This document shows positions 32,439 to 40,454 of a stretch of DNA of 47,456 bases, piece by piece. The notes beneath the pieces are model-generated. The model did not search any database and was not told the DNA's origin. It saw only the letters and a list, made by a program, of their open reading frames with translations. Source of the stretch: Pseudomonadota bacterium (GTDB taxonomy: Bacteria > Pseudomonadota > Alphaproteobacteria > Sphingomonadales > Sphingomonadaceae); contig JAEZCZ010000101.1 in NCBI GenBank assembly GCA_023433305.1, positions 1-47,456 on the forward strand, given 5' to 3'. Each line of letters starts with the position of its first letter. The stretch's first letter is position 1. Both the position numbers and the translations under genes were made by a program.

Positions 32439-35280
32439 ACGCCAGGCAGACTTCGGCACCCCCGAGGTCAAGTCGGATGAGATGGTGACGCTCACCATCG
32501 ATGGCCGTGACGTCACGGTGCCCGCGGGCACCAGCGTGATGCGCGCGGCGGCCGAGATCGGCGGTGCCATTCCCAAGCTCTGCGCCACCGATAACATGCA
32601 GTCGTTCGGCTCGTGCCGCCTCTGTCTCGTCGAGATCGAGGGCGCGCGCGGCACCCCGGCGAGCTGCACCACCCCGGTCATGCCCGGCATGAAGGTGCAG
32701 ACGCAGACCCCGCGGCTCGAGAAGCTGCGCAAGGGCGTGATGGAGCTCTACATCTCCGATCACCCGCTCGACTGCCTGACCTGTTCGGCCAACAACGATT
32801 GCGAGCTTCAGGAACAGGCCGCCAACGTCGGCCTGCGCGACGTGCGCTACGGGTACGAGGGTGAGAACCACCTCGCGGCGACGACCGACCACTCCAACCC
32901 CTATTTCGACTTCGATCCGTCGAAGTGCATCGTCTGCTCGCGCTGCGTGCGCGCCTGCGACGAGGTCCAGGGCACGTTCGCGCTGACCGTGGACGGGCGC
33001 GGTTTCGCCTCGCAGATCAGCGCCGGCCAGGCGGACGACAACTTCCTCACCTCCGAATGCGTGAGCTGCGGCGCCTGCGTGCAGGCCTGCCCGACCGACT
33101 CGCTGCAGGAAAAGAGCGTCAAGGCGATCGGCCTGCCCGAGCGCTCGGTCGTCACGACCTGCGCCTATTGCGGCGTCGGCTGCACCTTCCGCGCCGAGAT
33201 GCGCGGCGAGCAGCTCGTCCGCATGATCCCGTGGAAGGACGGCAAGGCCAACCGCGGACACTCCTGCGTCAAGGGCCGCTTCGCCTATGGCTATGCGAAC
33301 CACCAGGACCGCATCCTCAACCCGATGATCCGCGAGGCGATCGACCAGCCCTGGCGCGAAGTCAGCTGGGAAGAAGCGCTCACCTACACCGCGAACAAGC
33401 TGAACGAGATCAAGGCCAAGCACGGCGCCCGCGCGCTCGGCGGCATCACCTCGAGCCGCTGCACCAACGAGGAAACCTTCCTCGTCCAGAAGCTGGTTCG
33501 CGCCGGGTTCGGCTCGAACAACGTCGATACGTGCGCCCGCGTCTGCCACTCGCCGACCGGCTACGGCCTGAAGACCACGTTCGGCACCAGCGCCGGCACG
33601 CAGGACTTCGACTCGGTCATGGACGCCGACGTGTTGATGGTGATCGGCGCCAACCCCACCGACGCCCACCCCGTGTTCGCGAGCCGCATGAAGCGCCGCC
33701 TGCGCCAGGGCGCCAAGCTGATCGTGATCGATCCGCGCCGGATCGACCTCGTGCGCTCGCCCCATATCGAGGCCGCGCATCACCTGCCGCTCCAGCCGGG
33801 CACCAACGTCGCGGTGCTGACCAGCCTGGCGCACGTCATCGTCACCGAAGGCCTCGCCAACGAAGCTTTCATCCGCGAGCGTTGCGACTGGGACGAATAC
33901 CAGGACTGGGCGCGCTTCGTCGCGGACGAGCGGCACAGCCCCGAGTTCCTCGAGGCGGTCACGCGCGTCCCGGCGCAGACCGTGCGCGAAGCCGCGCGGC
34001 TCTATGCCACTGGCGGCAACGGCGCGATCTACTACGGCCTCGGCGTCACCGAGCACTCGCAGGGCTCTTCGGCCGTCATCGCGATCGCCAACCTCGCGAT
34101 GTGCACCGGCAATATCGGCCGTCCCGGCGTCGGCGTGAACCCGCTGCGCGGCCAGAACAACGTCCAGGGCAGCTGCGACATGGGCAGCTTCCCGCACGAG
34201 CTCAGCGGCTATCGCCACATCGGCGACGACGAGACCCGGGCGCTGTTCGAGAACGATTGGGGTGTCACGCTGGACAACGAGCCGGGCCTGCGCATCAACA
34301 ACATGTTCGATGCCGCCGTCGATGGGACCTTTCGCGCGCTCTATGTGCAGGGCGAGGACATCATGCAGTCCGACCCGAACACCCAGCACGTCGCCTCCGG
34401 CCTCTCGGCGATGGAGCTGGTCATCGTGCATGACCTGTTCCTCAACGAGACCGCGAACTACGCGCACGTCTTCCTGCCGGGCAGCACCTTCCTCGAGAAG
34501 GAAGGCACTTTCACCAATGCCGAGCGGCGCATCCAGCCGGTCCGCAAGGTGATGGAGCCGGCGAACGGCTATGCCGACTGGGAAGTCACCCAGCTTCTCG
34601 CCAACGCTCTCGGCCTGGGGTGGAACTACGCGCACCCGAGCGAGATCATCGACGAGATCGCGCGCCTGACGCCGAGCTTCGCCGGCCTCAACTGGGAGCG
34701 CCTGCTCGAAACCGGCTCGGTCCAGTGGCCGGTCAACGAGCAACACCCCGAGGGCTCGCCCGTCATGCACGTCGAAGGCTTCGTGCGGGGCAAGGGCAAG
34801 TTCGTGGTCACCGAGTATATCCCGACCGACGAGCGCACCGGCCCGCGCTACCCGTTGCTCCTCACCACGGGCCGTATCCTCAGCCAGTACAATGTCGGCG
34901 CGCAAACCCGCCGTACCGGCAACGTGATCTGGCATGACGAGGACTTGCTCGAAATGCACCCGACCGACGCCGAGAACCGGGGTCTCAAGACGGGGGACTT
35001 CGCCAAGCTCGCCAGCCGCACCGGCGAAACGACGCTGCGCGTGCTCGTCACCGATCGGGTCGCTCCGGGCGTGGTCTACACCACGTTCCACCATCCGGGG
35101 ACGCAGGCCAACGTCGTCACGACCGACTTCTCGGACTGGGCGACCAACTGCCCCGAGTACAAGGTCACGGCCGTGCAGGTGACCCCGTCGAACGGACCGA
35201 CCGAATGGCAGCTCGACTATGCCGAGCACACCGCGAATTCGCGCCGGATCGCCGGCACCGAAATGGAACCCGCCGAATGA
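32428..35280 (+). CDS. fdsA: NAD-dependent formate dehydrogenase, catalytic alpha subunit
   Basis: Molybdenum bis-MGD subunit, 950 residues, that oxidises formate to CO2 in the cytoplasm. An N-terminal NuoG-like part carries a [2Fe-2S] site (FGSCRLC and PASC), a His-Cys3 [4Fe-4S] site (HPLDCLTCSANNDC) and two ferredoxin-type clusters (CIVCSRCVRAC and CVSCGACVQAC). The MopB domain starts with CAYCGVGCTF. The active-site segment TCARVCHSPTGYG holds the Mo-ligand Cys, not selenocysteine, followed by the conserved His. ATG 32428 lies within the end of mobA. The ATG of fdsD overlaps its stop. All cofactor sites appear intact. Confidence 0.96.
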   Translation: MGFERQADFGTPEVKSDEMVTLTIDGRDVTVPAGTSVMRAAAEIGGAIPKLCATDNMQSFGSCRLCLVEIEGARGTPASCTTPVMPGMKVQTQTPRLEKLRKGVMELYISDHPLDCLTCSANNDCELQEQAANVGLRDVRYGYEGENHLAATTDHSNPYFDFDPSKCIVCSRCVRACDEVQGTFALTVDGRGFASQISAGQADDNFLTSECVSCGACVQACPTDSLQEKSVKAIGLPERSVVTTCAYCGVGCTFRAEMRGEQLVRMIPWKDGKANRGHSCVKGRFAYGYANHQDRILNPMIREAIDQPWREVSWEEALTYTANKLNEIKAKHGARALGGITSSRCTNEETFLVQKLVRAGFGSNNVDTCARVCHSPTGYGLKTTFGTSAGTQDFDSVMDADVLMVIGANPTDAHPVFASRMKRRLRQGAKLIVIDPRRIDLVRSPHIEAAHHLPLQPGTNVAVLTSLAHVIVTEGLANEAFIRERCDWDEYQDWARFVADERHSPEFLEAVTRVPAQTVREAARLYATGGNGAIYYGLGVTEHSQGSSAVIAIANLAMCTGNIGRPGVGVNPLRGQNNVQGSCDMGSFPHELSGYRHIGDDETRALFENDWGVTLDNEPGLRINNMFDAAVDGTFRALYVQGEDIMQSDPNTQHVASGLSAMELVIVHDLFLNETANYAHVFLPGSTFLEKEGTFTNAERRIQPVRKVMEPANGYADWEVTQLLANALGLGWNYAHPSEIIDEIARLTPSFAGLNWERLLETGSVQWPVNEQHPEGSPVMHVEGFVRGKGKFVVTEYIPTDERTGPRYPLLLTTGRILSQYNVGAQTRRTGNVIWHDEDLLEMHPTDAENRGLKTGDFAKLASRTGETTLRVLVTDRVAPGVVYTTFHHPGTQANVVTTDFSDWATNCPEYKVTAVQVTPSNGPTEWQLDYAEHTANSRRIAGTEMEPAE

Positions 35281-35558
35281 GCTCGACGATCGAAACTCTG
35301 CGTCGCATGGCGAACGATATCGCGCGCAATCTCGCCACCATGGGCGAGAACGAGGCAGCGCTCGCCACCGCGGACCATATCGACAAGTTCTGGGATCCGC
35401 GGATGAAGCAGGCGATCTTCGACGACGGCCGCACCGGACTTTCCGATATCGCCCGCGCGGCCATCAATCACCTCGCCAGCGGTGCCCGCCCGGAATCGCA
35501 GACCCGCGCGACGGAGTTCAACGCGGTCCACGAATCCGGTCATTCCGACGCAGGATAA
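35277..35558 (+). CDS. fdsD: Formate dehydrogenase, delta subunit
   Basis: Small FdsD-type subunit, 93 residues, required for assembly or stability of the FdsABG complex. The typical pattern is visible: IETLRRMANDIARNLATMGE, HIDKFWDPRMKQAI, and LSDIARAAINHL near the C-terminus. It starts at ATG 35277 in a 4-base overlap with fdsA. A small hairpin (GTCCCT 35567-35572 / AGGGAC 35582-35587) sits between it and fdhD. Confidence 0.92.
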   Translation: MSSTIETLRRMANDIARNLATMGENEAALATADHIDKFWDPRMKQAIFDDGRTGLSDIARAAINHLASGARPESQTRATEFNAVHESGHSDAG

Positions 35559-35602
35559 TGCTCCTTGTCCCTCGACGCTGAAGGGACGGGCGCGAAACGG
35601 TC

Positions 35603-36376
35603 ATGACCAGGGCCACTGAAATCCATCCCGACGGCACGCGCCGTGAGCTCACGCGCGAATGGGTGCCCGAAGCGCCCGTCGCGCTCGAGTTCAACGGCCT
35701 GTCCTATGCCGTGATGATGGCGACGCCCTCGGACCTGGAGGACTTCGGCCTCGGCTTCGCGCTGACCGAAGGTCTCGCCAAGACTCCCGCGGACCTCACC
35801 GATATCGCTGTCGCCGACGTCGAGCACGGCTGGATCGTGCGCGCCGCGCTTGCGGGGCTCGGTATCGAGCAACTGACCGACCGCGTCCGCGCCCGCGTCG
35901 CCGAAAGCTCGTGCGGCCTGTGCGGCATCGAGAACCTCGAAGCCGTCGCCCGGCCGCTGCCGCCGGTCGCCGATCACGCGCCCCTCTCCGAAGCGGCCAT
36001 CTTCGCCGCACAGGACTCGCTTCACGGGCAGCAGCCGCTCGGGGACCGCACGGGCGCCGCCCATGCCGCAGCCTTCTGCAGCGAAGCCGGCGTTGCGCTC
36101 CATGTCCGAGAGGACGTCGGCCGTCACAACGCGCTCGACAAGCTGGTCGGCGCGCTCGCCACGGCCGGGCAGGACCCGGCGGAAGGTTTCATCCTCTCGA
36201 CCGCGCGCTGCTCCTACGAGATCGTCGAGAAGGCCGTGCGGGCCGGCGCCACGCGCCTCGTCACGGTGTCGCTTCCCACCAGCCTGGCGGTCGAGCGCGC
36301 CCGCGCCGCCGGCCTCAGTCTCTGGTGCCTCGCCCGCGACGACAGCGTGCTGCGGGTCCACGACGCGGCCACGTAA
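35603..36376 (+). CDS. fdhD: Formate dehydrogenase accessory sulfurtransferase FdhD
   Basis: Transfers sulfur from a cysteine desulfurase to the molybdenum cofactor of formate dehydrogenase. The 257-residue protein has the sulfur-relay CxxC as SSCGLCGIEN (Cys104 and Cys107). DVGRHNALDKLVG and STARCSYEIVEKA are strongly conserved family motifs. It follows fdsD by 44 bases and completes the fds set (fdsC position in other bacteria). The ribosome site is weak, and a small hairpin lies just upstream, which may lower its translation relative to the subunits. Confidence 0.94.
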   Translation: MTRATEIHPDGTRRELTREWVPEAPVALEFNGLSYAVMMATPSDLEDFGLGFALTEGLAKTPADLTDIAVADVEHGWIVRAALAGLGIEQLTDRVRARVAESSCGLCGIENLEAVARPLPPVADHAPLSEAAIFAAQDSLHGQQPLGDRTGAAHAAAFCSEAGVALHVREDVGRHNALDKLVGALATAGQDPAEGFILSTARCSYEIVEKAVRAGATRLVTVSLPTSLAVERARAAGLSLWCLARDDSVLRVHDAAT

Positions 36377-36429
36377 CCGGGAACACCGCTGCCCGCCGCG
36401 CGCTTTTTCGCCAGACAAGGAGAAGCGCC

Positions 36430-36786
36430 ATGTCCCACGAAGACGATCTCTTTGCGGTCGAGGAAGGCTTCTGGCTTTCCGGCAAGGACCACTTCGCCGC
36501 CCACCTCGACGATCGATGCCTGCTTGCCTTTCCTCAAGCGGGCGAGATGCACGGGATTTTTCCCCGCGAGCATGTCGCCGCCACCGCCACGCCCGACAAC
36601 CGCTGGCGCGACCTGTCGATGACCGATCGCCACGTGCTCGAGGCGACAGACGACATGACCGTGATAAGCTACCGCGCCGACGTCACGCGCGCCGACGGCG
36701 AGCCCTATGCCGCCTTCGTCAGCTCGGGCTACGTCCGGCGCGACGATGGCTGGAAGCTCGCCTTCCACCAGCATTCGCCGCTCTGA
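36430..36786 (+). CDS. Small NTF2-like (DUF4440-type) protein
   Basis: A 118-residue protein with the NTF2-like pattern: an N-terminal helix (EDDLFAVEEGFWLSGKDHF), a mid sheet (DDMTVISYRADVTRADGEPYAAFVSSGYVRR) and the C-terminal GWKLAFHQHSPL, a typical DUF4440 ending. AAGGAGA lies just upstream of ATG 36430. It follows fdhD by 53 bases and may be the last gene of the C1 operon. No catalytic residue can be assigned; the two His near the end could line a cavity. Confidence 0.82.
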   Translation: MSHEDDLFAVEEGFWLSGKDHFAAHLDDRCLLAFPQAGEMHGIFPREHVAATATPDNRWRDLSMTDRHVLEATDDMTVISYRADVTRADGEPYAAFVSSGYVRRDDGWKLAFHQHSPL

Positions 36787-37024
36787 ACCGGTCGGGGGCC
36801 CGGCGAAAAAACAACTTTCCTACAGCCCTCGATCCGGTCCATCGTGCCATCGAACGCGGCGACTCGGCGCAATCCGGGTCCGCTTCAAGCTCCAAAAGGG
36901 CTATCGGGAAGATGACAGTGCGATGGCCCGCGATGGCAAGTAAGCCATTGTTATCTCAGCTCTTTTAGCGGAATAACCGATCCGCCTATTTCTTCCTTAG
37001 GGGCGTCACGCGAAAGATGACACT
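36787..37024. other. Intergenic gap between the C1 module and metW
   Basis: These 238 bases lie between two tail-to-tail genes. They are richer in A/T than the neighbours (for example CGAAAAAACAACTTTCC and TTATCTCAGCTCTTTTAG). Short palindromic pieces are present, but no strong terminator, ncRNA or gene was recognised. Confidence 0.4.
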
Positions 37025-37612
37025 TCACCGGCTCAGCAGGTAGACCGCGTACTCCGCCCGCCAATTGGCGCCCGCGGCTCCCAGCTCGCGTTCGCCCGAG
37101 AAGAACCACGCCTTCTCCGTCCGCACGCCCTTCTCGCGCAGCAGCTCGGCGAAGTCGGTCACGGTGACATGGTGGATGTTCTGCGTCTCGTACCAGCTCA
37201 CCGGCAAGTGCCGCGTCACCGGCATCCGCCCGTTCCACAGCAGCGACGCGCGCATCCGCCAGTGCGCGAAATTCGGGAAGCTGACGAAGGCCCTCCGCCC
37301 GATCCGCAGCAACTGGTCGAGCATCAGGTCGGGCCGCTCGGCGGTCTGCAGCGTCTGGCTGAGGATCGCGTAGTCGAACGCGTCGTCGGGATAGTCCGCG
37401 AGGTCGCGGTTGGCATCGCCCTGCACCGCCGAAAGCCCGCGCGCGACGCACTTCTCGACTTCCTCGGGATCGATCTCCATGCCGCGCGCGTCCACGCCCT
37501 TCTCGGCGCGCAGCACGGCCATCAGCTCCCCGTCGCCGCAGCCGACGTCGAGCACCCGGCTGCCCGGCGCGACATGGCGCGCGATTACCGCGAGGTCCGG
37601 CCGCAGCCTCAC
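37025..37612 (-). CDS. metW: Methionine biosynthesis protein MetW
   Basis: A 195-residue SAM-methyltransferase-like protein that works with MetX in homoserine acylation in many proteobacteria. SRVLDVGCGDGELMAVL is the nucleotide-binding loop, and RAFVSFPNFAHWRMRASLLWNGRMPVT with WYETQNIHHVT is the MetW signature. The start is GTG 37612 in a GTGA overlap with the stop of the GNAT gene. It is third in the minus-strand operon metX-GNAT-metW. Confidence 0.94.
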   Translation of the reverse strand: MRLRPDLAVIARHVAPGSRVLDVGCGDGELMAVLRAEKGVDARGMEIDPEEVEKCVARGLSAVQGDANRDLADYPDDAFDYAILSQTLQTAERPDLMLDQLLRIGRRAFVSFPNFAHWRMRASLLWNGRMPVTRHLPVSWYETQNIHHVTVTDFAELLREKGVRTEKAWFFSGERELGAAGANWRAEYAVYLLSR

Positions 37613-38031
37613 GCGTAGATGTCCGGGAAATGCCATTCCATCCCCCGCTCCGGATGGGCCAGCGGCGTCCAGCCGAGCTTCTCGTAGAGCGGGTGCGCAT
37701 CCACGGTCATCAGCAGCCAGCGCCGCAGCCCCTGCAGCTCGGGATGGTCCTGGAGCCACTGCACCATGCTCTGCGCCAGGCCCTTCCCGCGGTGCGCCTC
37801 GAGCACATAGACATCGGCGAGATAGGCGAACGTCGCCCGGTCGGTCACCACGCGCGCCAGGCCCACCTGCTCGCCCTGATGGCGCACCGCGATGCACAGG
37901 CTGTTGGCGATCGCCCTCTGCACCGTCTCCAGCGGAATGCCCGGCGACCAGTAGCTGCGCGACAGGTACGCATGCGCCGCGGCGACATCGATCTCCTCGG
38001 TCAGCTCGTAGCCCTCGGGCAAAGCGGTCAT
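37609..38031 (-). CDS. GNAT family N-acetyltransferase
   Basis: A 140-residue acetyltransferase. The acetyl-CoA loop is VYVLEAHRGKGLAQSMV (Q/RxxGxG/A type), preceded by ATFAYLADV and followed by WLLMTVDAHPLYEKLGW. It is inserted between metX and metW with 4-base overlaps on both sides, so it is made together with the methionine enzymes. The substrate is unknown: it could be an amine, an amino acid such as a methionine analogue, or a protein N-terminus. Confidence 0.9.
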   Translation of the reverse strand: MTALPEGYELTEEIDVAAAHAYLSRSYWSPGIPLETVQRAIANSLCIAVRHQGEQVGLARVVTDRATFAYLADVYVLEAHRGKGLAQSMVQWLQDHPELQGLRRWLLMTVDAHPLYEKLGWTPLAHPERGMEWHFPDIYA

Positions 38032-39131
38032 TCGAGGAACCCCTTCACCACCCGGTCGAGCGCGGGCACGTCGAGCAGGAAGCTGTCGTGACCGTAGGGC
38101 GCGCTCAGCTCCACGAAACTGACCGGCGCCGCCACCGCGTTGAGCGCGTGCACGATCGCGCGGGATTCGGCTGTCGGATAGAGCCAGTCGGTATCGAAGC
38201 TGATCAGGCAGAACCGCGCCGTGGCGCCGGCGAACGCCTCGGCCAGCTTGCCGCCGTGCTCCTCGGCGAGGTCGAAATAGTCCATCGCCCGGGTGATGTA
38301 GAGATAGGCGTTGGCATCGAACCGGTCGGTGAAGGCCAGGCCCTGGTGGCGCAGGTAGCTCTCGACCTGGAAGTCCGCATCGAAGCCGAAGCTCTTCGCG
38401 TCCCGGTCCTGCAACCGCCGGCCGAACTTGCCGGTCAGCCCGGCTTCCGAGAGATAGGTGATGTGCGCCGCCATGCGCGCAACGGCGAGGCCCTTTTCGG
38501 GCCCCTTGCCGTGCCCGTAGTAGTCGCCGCCCTGCCAGTTCGGATCGGCCATGATCGCCTGCCGGCCGACTTCGTGGAAGGCGATGTTCTGAGCCGAGTG
38601 GCGAGCGGTCGTGGCGATCGCCAGCACCCTCTCGGCGCGCTCGGGAAAGTTCTTCGCCAGGCTCAGCGCCAGCATCCCGCCCATCGAGCCCCCGACCACC
38701 GCGTGCAGTCGCTCGATGCCGAGCGCGTCGAGCAGCGCGACTTGCGCCCGCACCATGTCGCGAACGGTGATGACCGGGAACCGCATCGCATAAGGCTTGC
38801 CGTCCGCGGCGAGGCTCGCCGGCCCGGTCGATCCCATGCAACCGCCGATCACGTTCGCGCAGATCACGTGGAAGCGGTTGGTATCGATCGGCTTGCCCGC
38901 GCCGACCATGCGGTTCCACCAGCCTGGCTTGCCCGTGATCGGATGGGGGCTGGCGACGTGCTGATCGCCCGTCAGCGCATGGAAGATGAGGATCGCGTTG
39001 GACTTGTCCGCCGCGAGGTTGCCGTAGGTCTCGTAGGCGATCGTCACCCGGTCGAGCGACTGCCCGCTGTCGAGCGGCAGCGGCTGGTCCAGCACGAGGC
39101 TGGTGGACGTCGGGGCGAGAGCGGTGGCCAT
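38028..39131 (-). CDS. metX: Homoserine O-acyltransferase (MetX)
   Basis: Acylates homoserine from acyl-CoA, the first committed step of methionine synthesis. It is an alpha/beta-hydrolase fold of 367 residues. The nucleophile Ser149 is in VVGGSMGGML, the Asp is in SFDTDWLYPT and the His in YGHDSFLLD. LTGDQH and GGCMGSTGP are further family motifs. Acetyl- versus succinyl-CoA use cannot be settled from motifs. ATG 39131 was chosen at the conserved N-terminus; the ribosome site is weak. Only 32 bases separate it from a hairpin repeat, so its promoter must lie in or beyond that repeat; TTGACA is visible on the minus strand at 39165-39170. Confidence 0.93.
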   Translation of the reverse strand: MATALAPTSTSLVLDQPLPLDSGQSLDRVTIAYETYGNLAADKSNAILIFHALTGDQHVASPHPITGKPGWWNRMVGAGKPIDTNRFHVICANVIGGCMGSTGPASLAADGKPYAMRFPVITVRDMVRAQVALLDALGIERLHAVVGGSMGGMLALSLAKNFPERAERVLAIATTARHSAQNIAFHEVGRQAIMADPNWQGGDYYGHGKGPEKGLAVARMAAHITYLSEAGLTGKFGRRLQDRDAKSFGFDADFQVESYLRHQGLAFTDRFDANAYLYITRAMDYFDLAEEHGGKLAEAFAGATARFCLISFDTDWLYPTAESRAIVHALNAVAAPVSFVELSAPYGHDSFLLDVPALDRVVKGFLE

Positions 39132-39163
39132 GGCTGGGGCGGACTTGGGGCGAACCCCAGTGA

Positions 39164-39308
39164 CTGTCAACAAATCCTCCCCGAGCTCGTCTCGGGGAGG
39201 TGGCAGACGCCGCAGGCGGCTGACGGAGGGGTCATGCGGCACCAACCCCTCCACCACGCTTCGCGCGGTCCCCCTCCCCGAGCAAGCTCGGGGAGGATGG
39301 GCTGTCAA
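39164..39308. repeat. Hairpin-rich repeat element flanked by a 7-bp direct repeat
   Basis: CTGTCAA occurs at 39164-39170 and again at 39302-39308. Between them, each exactly five bases in, stand two copies of a hairpin with the same 10-bp stem: CCTCCCCGAG/CTCGGGGAGG at 39176-39200 (5-base loop) and at 39273-39296 (4-base loop). A third hairpin inside uses GGAGGGGT/ACCCCTCC. The composition matches a dispersed repeat known from sphingomonad genomes. It fills the divergent metX-hisC promoter region. The direct repeat looks like a target-site duplication, suggesting insertion. Confidence 0.6.
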
Positions 39309-39326
39309 TTGCCCGCGCTTGCCGCT

Positions 39327-40454
39327 ATGCGCCCGCCGGTGAATCAGAGGGCTCCCGCGACAAAGCCGGCGATGAAGCCGTGGATCGAGGCAATCCATGC
39401 CTATGTCCCTGGCCGCAGCAAGGGCGCCGACGGGCGCGAGCTGGTCAAGCTCTCCGCTAACGAGAACCCGCTCGGAACCAGCCCAGCCGCGCTCACGGCA
39501 CGGGCGCGGGCCGGCTCACCCGATCGTTACCCGGATCCGGATTCGGCTGAACTGCGGGCGGCGATCGGCAGGCTCCACGGGATCGATCCCGCACTCATCG
39601 TCTGCGGCACGGGTTCCGACGAGCTGCTCAACCTCGCCGCGCAAGCCTTTGCCGGCCCGGGCGACGAGGTGATCTACGTACGCTACGGGTTCGCGGTTTA
39701 CGACATCGCCGCGCGGCGATGCGGCGCCACCGTCGTCGTCGCGCCCGACCGCGACTTCGGAACCGACGTCGATGCACTGCTCGGCTGCGTGACCGAACAG
39801 ACCAGGGTCGTGTTTCTCGCCAATCCCAACAATCCGACCGGGCGCTTCCTGCCCGGTTCCGAACTCGCCCGGCTCCACGCCACGCTGCCACCCCAGGTGC
39901 TGCTCGTGCTCGATCAGGCCTATGCCGAATATGTCGCGCCGGAGGACGATGATGGCGGCCTCGCCCTCGCCGCGGCGCACGAGAACGTCCTGGTCACGCG
40001 GACCTTCTCCAAGATCTATGGGCTCGCGGGTGAGCGGATCGGCTGGGGAACCGGAGCGGCCGCGCTGGTCGATGCGCTCAACCGAATTCGCGGCCCTTTC
40101 AACGTCACGCTCAGCGGGCAGGCAGCCGCGACGGCCGCGCTCGCGGATCAGGACTTCGTCGTTCGCTCGCGTGAACACAACCGTGCCGAACGCGCCCGTT
40201 TCGTCGAGGCGATCGAAAGCCTCGGCAATCATGGCCTCCGCGCCGTGCCGAGCGAAGCCAACTTCGTGCTTGTGCTGTTCGAGGGCGCCCTGACCGCCGA
40301 GGCCGCTCTGCGCGGCCTGGCGGATGCCGGCTACGCCGTGCGGCACCTGCCCGGCCAGGGTCTGCCGCAGGGACTGCGCATCACCGTCGGCAAGCGCGAG
40401 CAGATGGACGCTGTGGCCGCGACGCTCCGCGACCTCGCGGAGCGCGCTCGATGA
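39327..40454 (+). CDS. hisC: Histidinol-phosphate aminotransferase
   Basis: PLP-dependent class I/II aminotransferase acting on imidazole-acetol phosphate in histidine synthesis, often also on aromatic keto acids. KPWIEAIHAYVPGR begins the conserved part. SANENPLG, GSDELLN, NPNNPTG, DQAYAEY and TFSKIYGLAGERIGW follow, with Lys229 holding PLP. ATG 39327 gives 375 residues; GTG 39339 or ATG 39372 are also possible, since none has a strong ribosome site. It is coupled to tyrA by a 4-base ATGA overlap, which hints at a role in tyrosine/phenylalanine transamination as well as histidine synthesis. Confidence 0.93.
   Translation: MRPPVNQRAPATKPAMKPWIEAIHAYVPGRSKGADGRELVKLSANENPLGTSPAALTARARAGSPDRYPDPDSAELRAAIGRLHGIDPALIVCGTGSDELLNLAAQAFAGPGDEVIYVRYGFAVYDIAARRCGATVVVAPDRDFGTDVDALLGCVTEQTRVVFLANPNNPTGRFLPGSELARLHATLPPQVLLVLDQAYAEYVAPEDDDGGLALAAAHENVLVTRTFSKIYGLAGERIGWGTGAAALVDALNRIRGPFNVTLSGQAAATAALADQDFVVRSREHNRAERARFVEAIESLGNHGLRAVPSEANFVLVLFEGALTAEAALRGLADAGYAVRHLPGQGLPQGLRITVGKREQMDAVAATLRDLAERAR

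Noticed and set aside
32389..35229. A 946-codon open frame antisense to fdsA
   Set aside because: It mirrors the high third-position GC of fdsA, has no domain, and is rich in Arg/Ala/Asp as expected for a shadow frame.
36787..37024. A short frame ending KLQKGYREDDSAMARDGK in the gap after the DUF4440-like gene
   Set aside because: The upstream part overlaps the previous gene out of frame and there is no start with a ribosome site.
39132..39326. A SAM riboswitch upstream of metX
   Set aside because: Only 32 bases separate the metX start from the flanking repeat of the hairpin element and no SAM-II or SAH-type conserved core was seen; the structure here is the repeat.
37410..40454. A 1014-codon plus-strand frame running through metW, the GNAT gene, metX and hisC
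   Set aside because: Only the last ~375 codons are protein-like (HisC); the earlier part is antisense to three clear genes.
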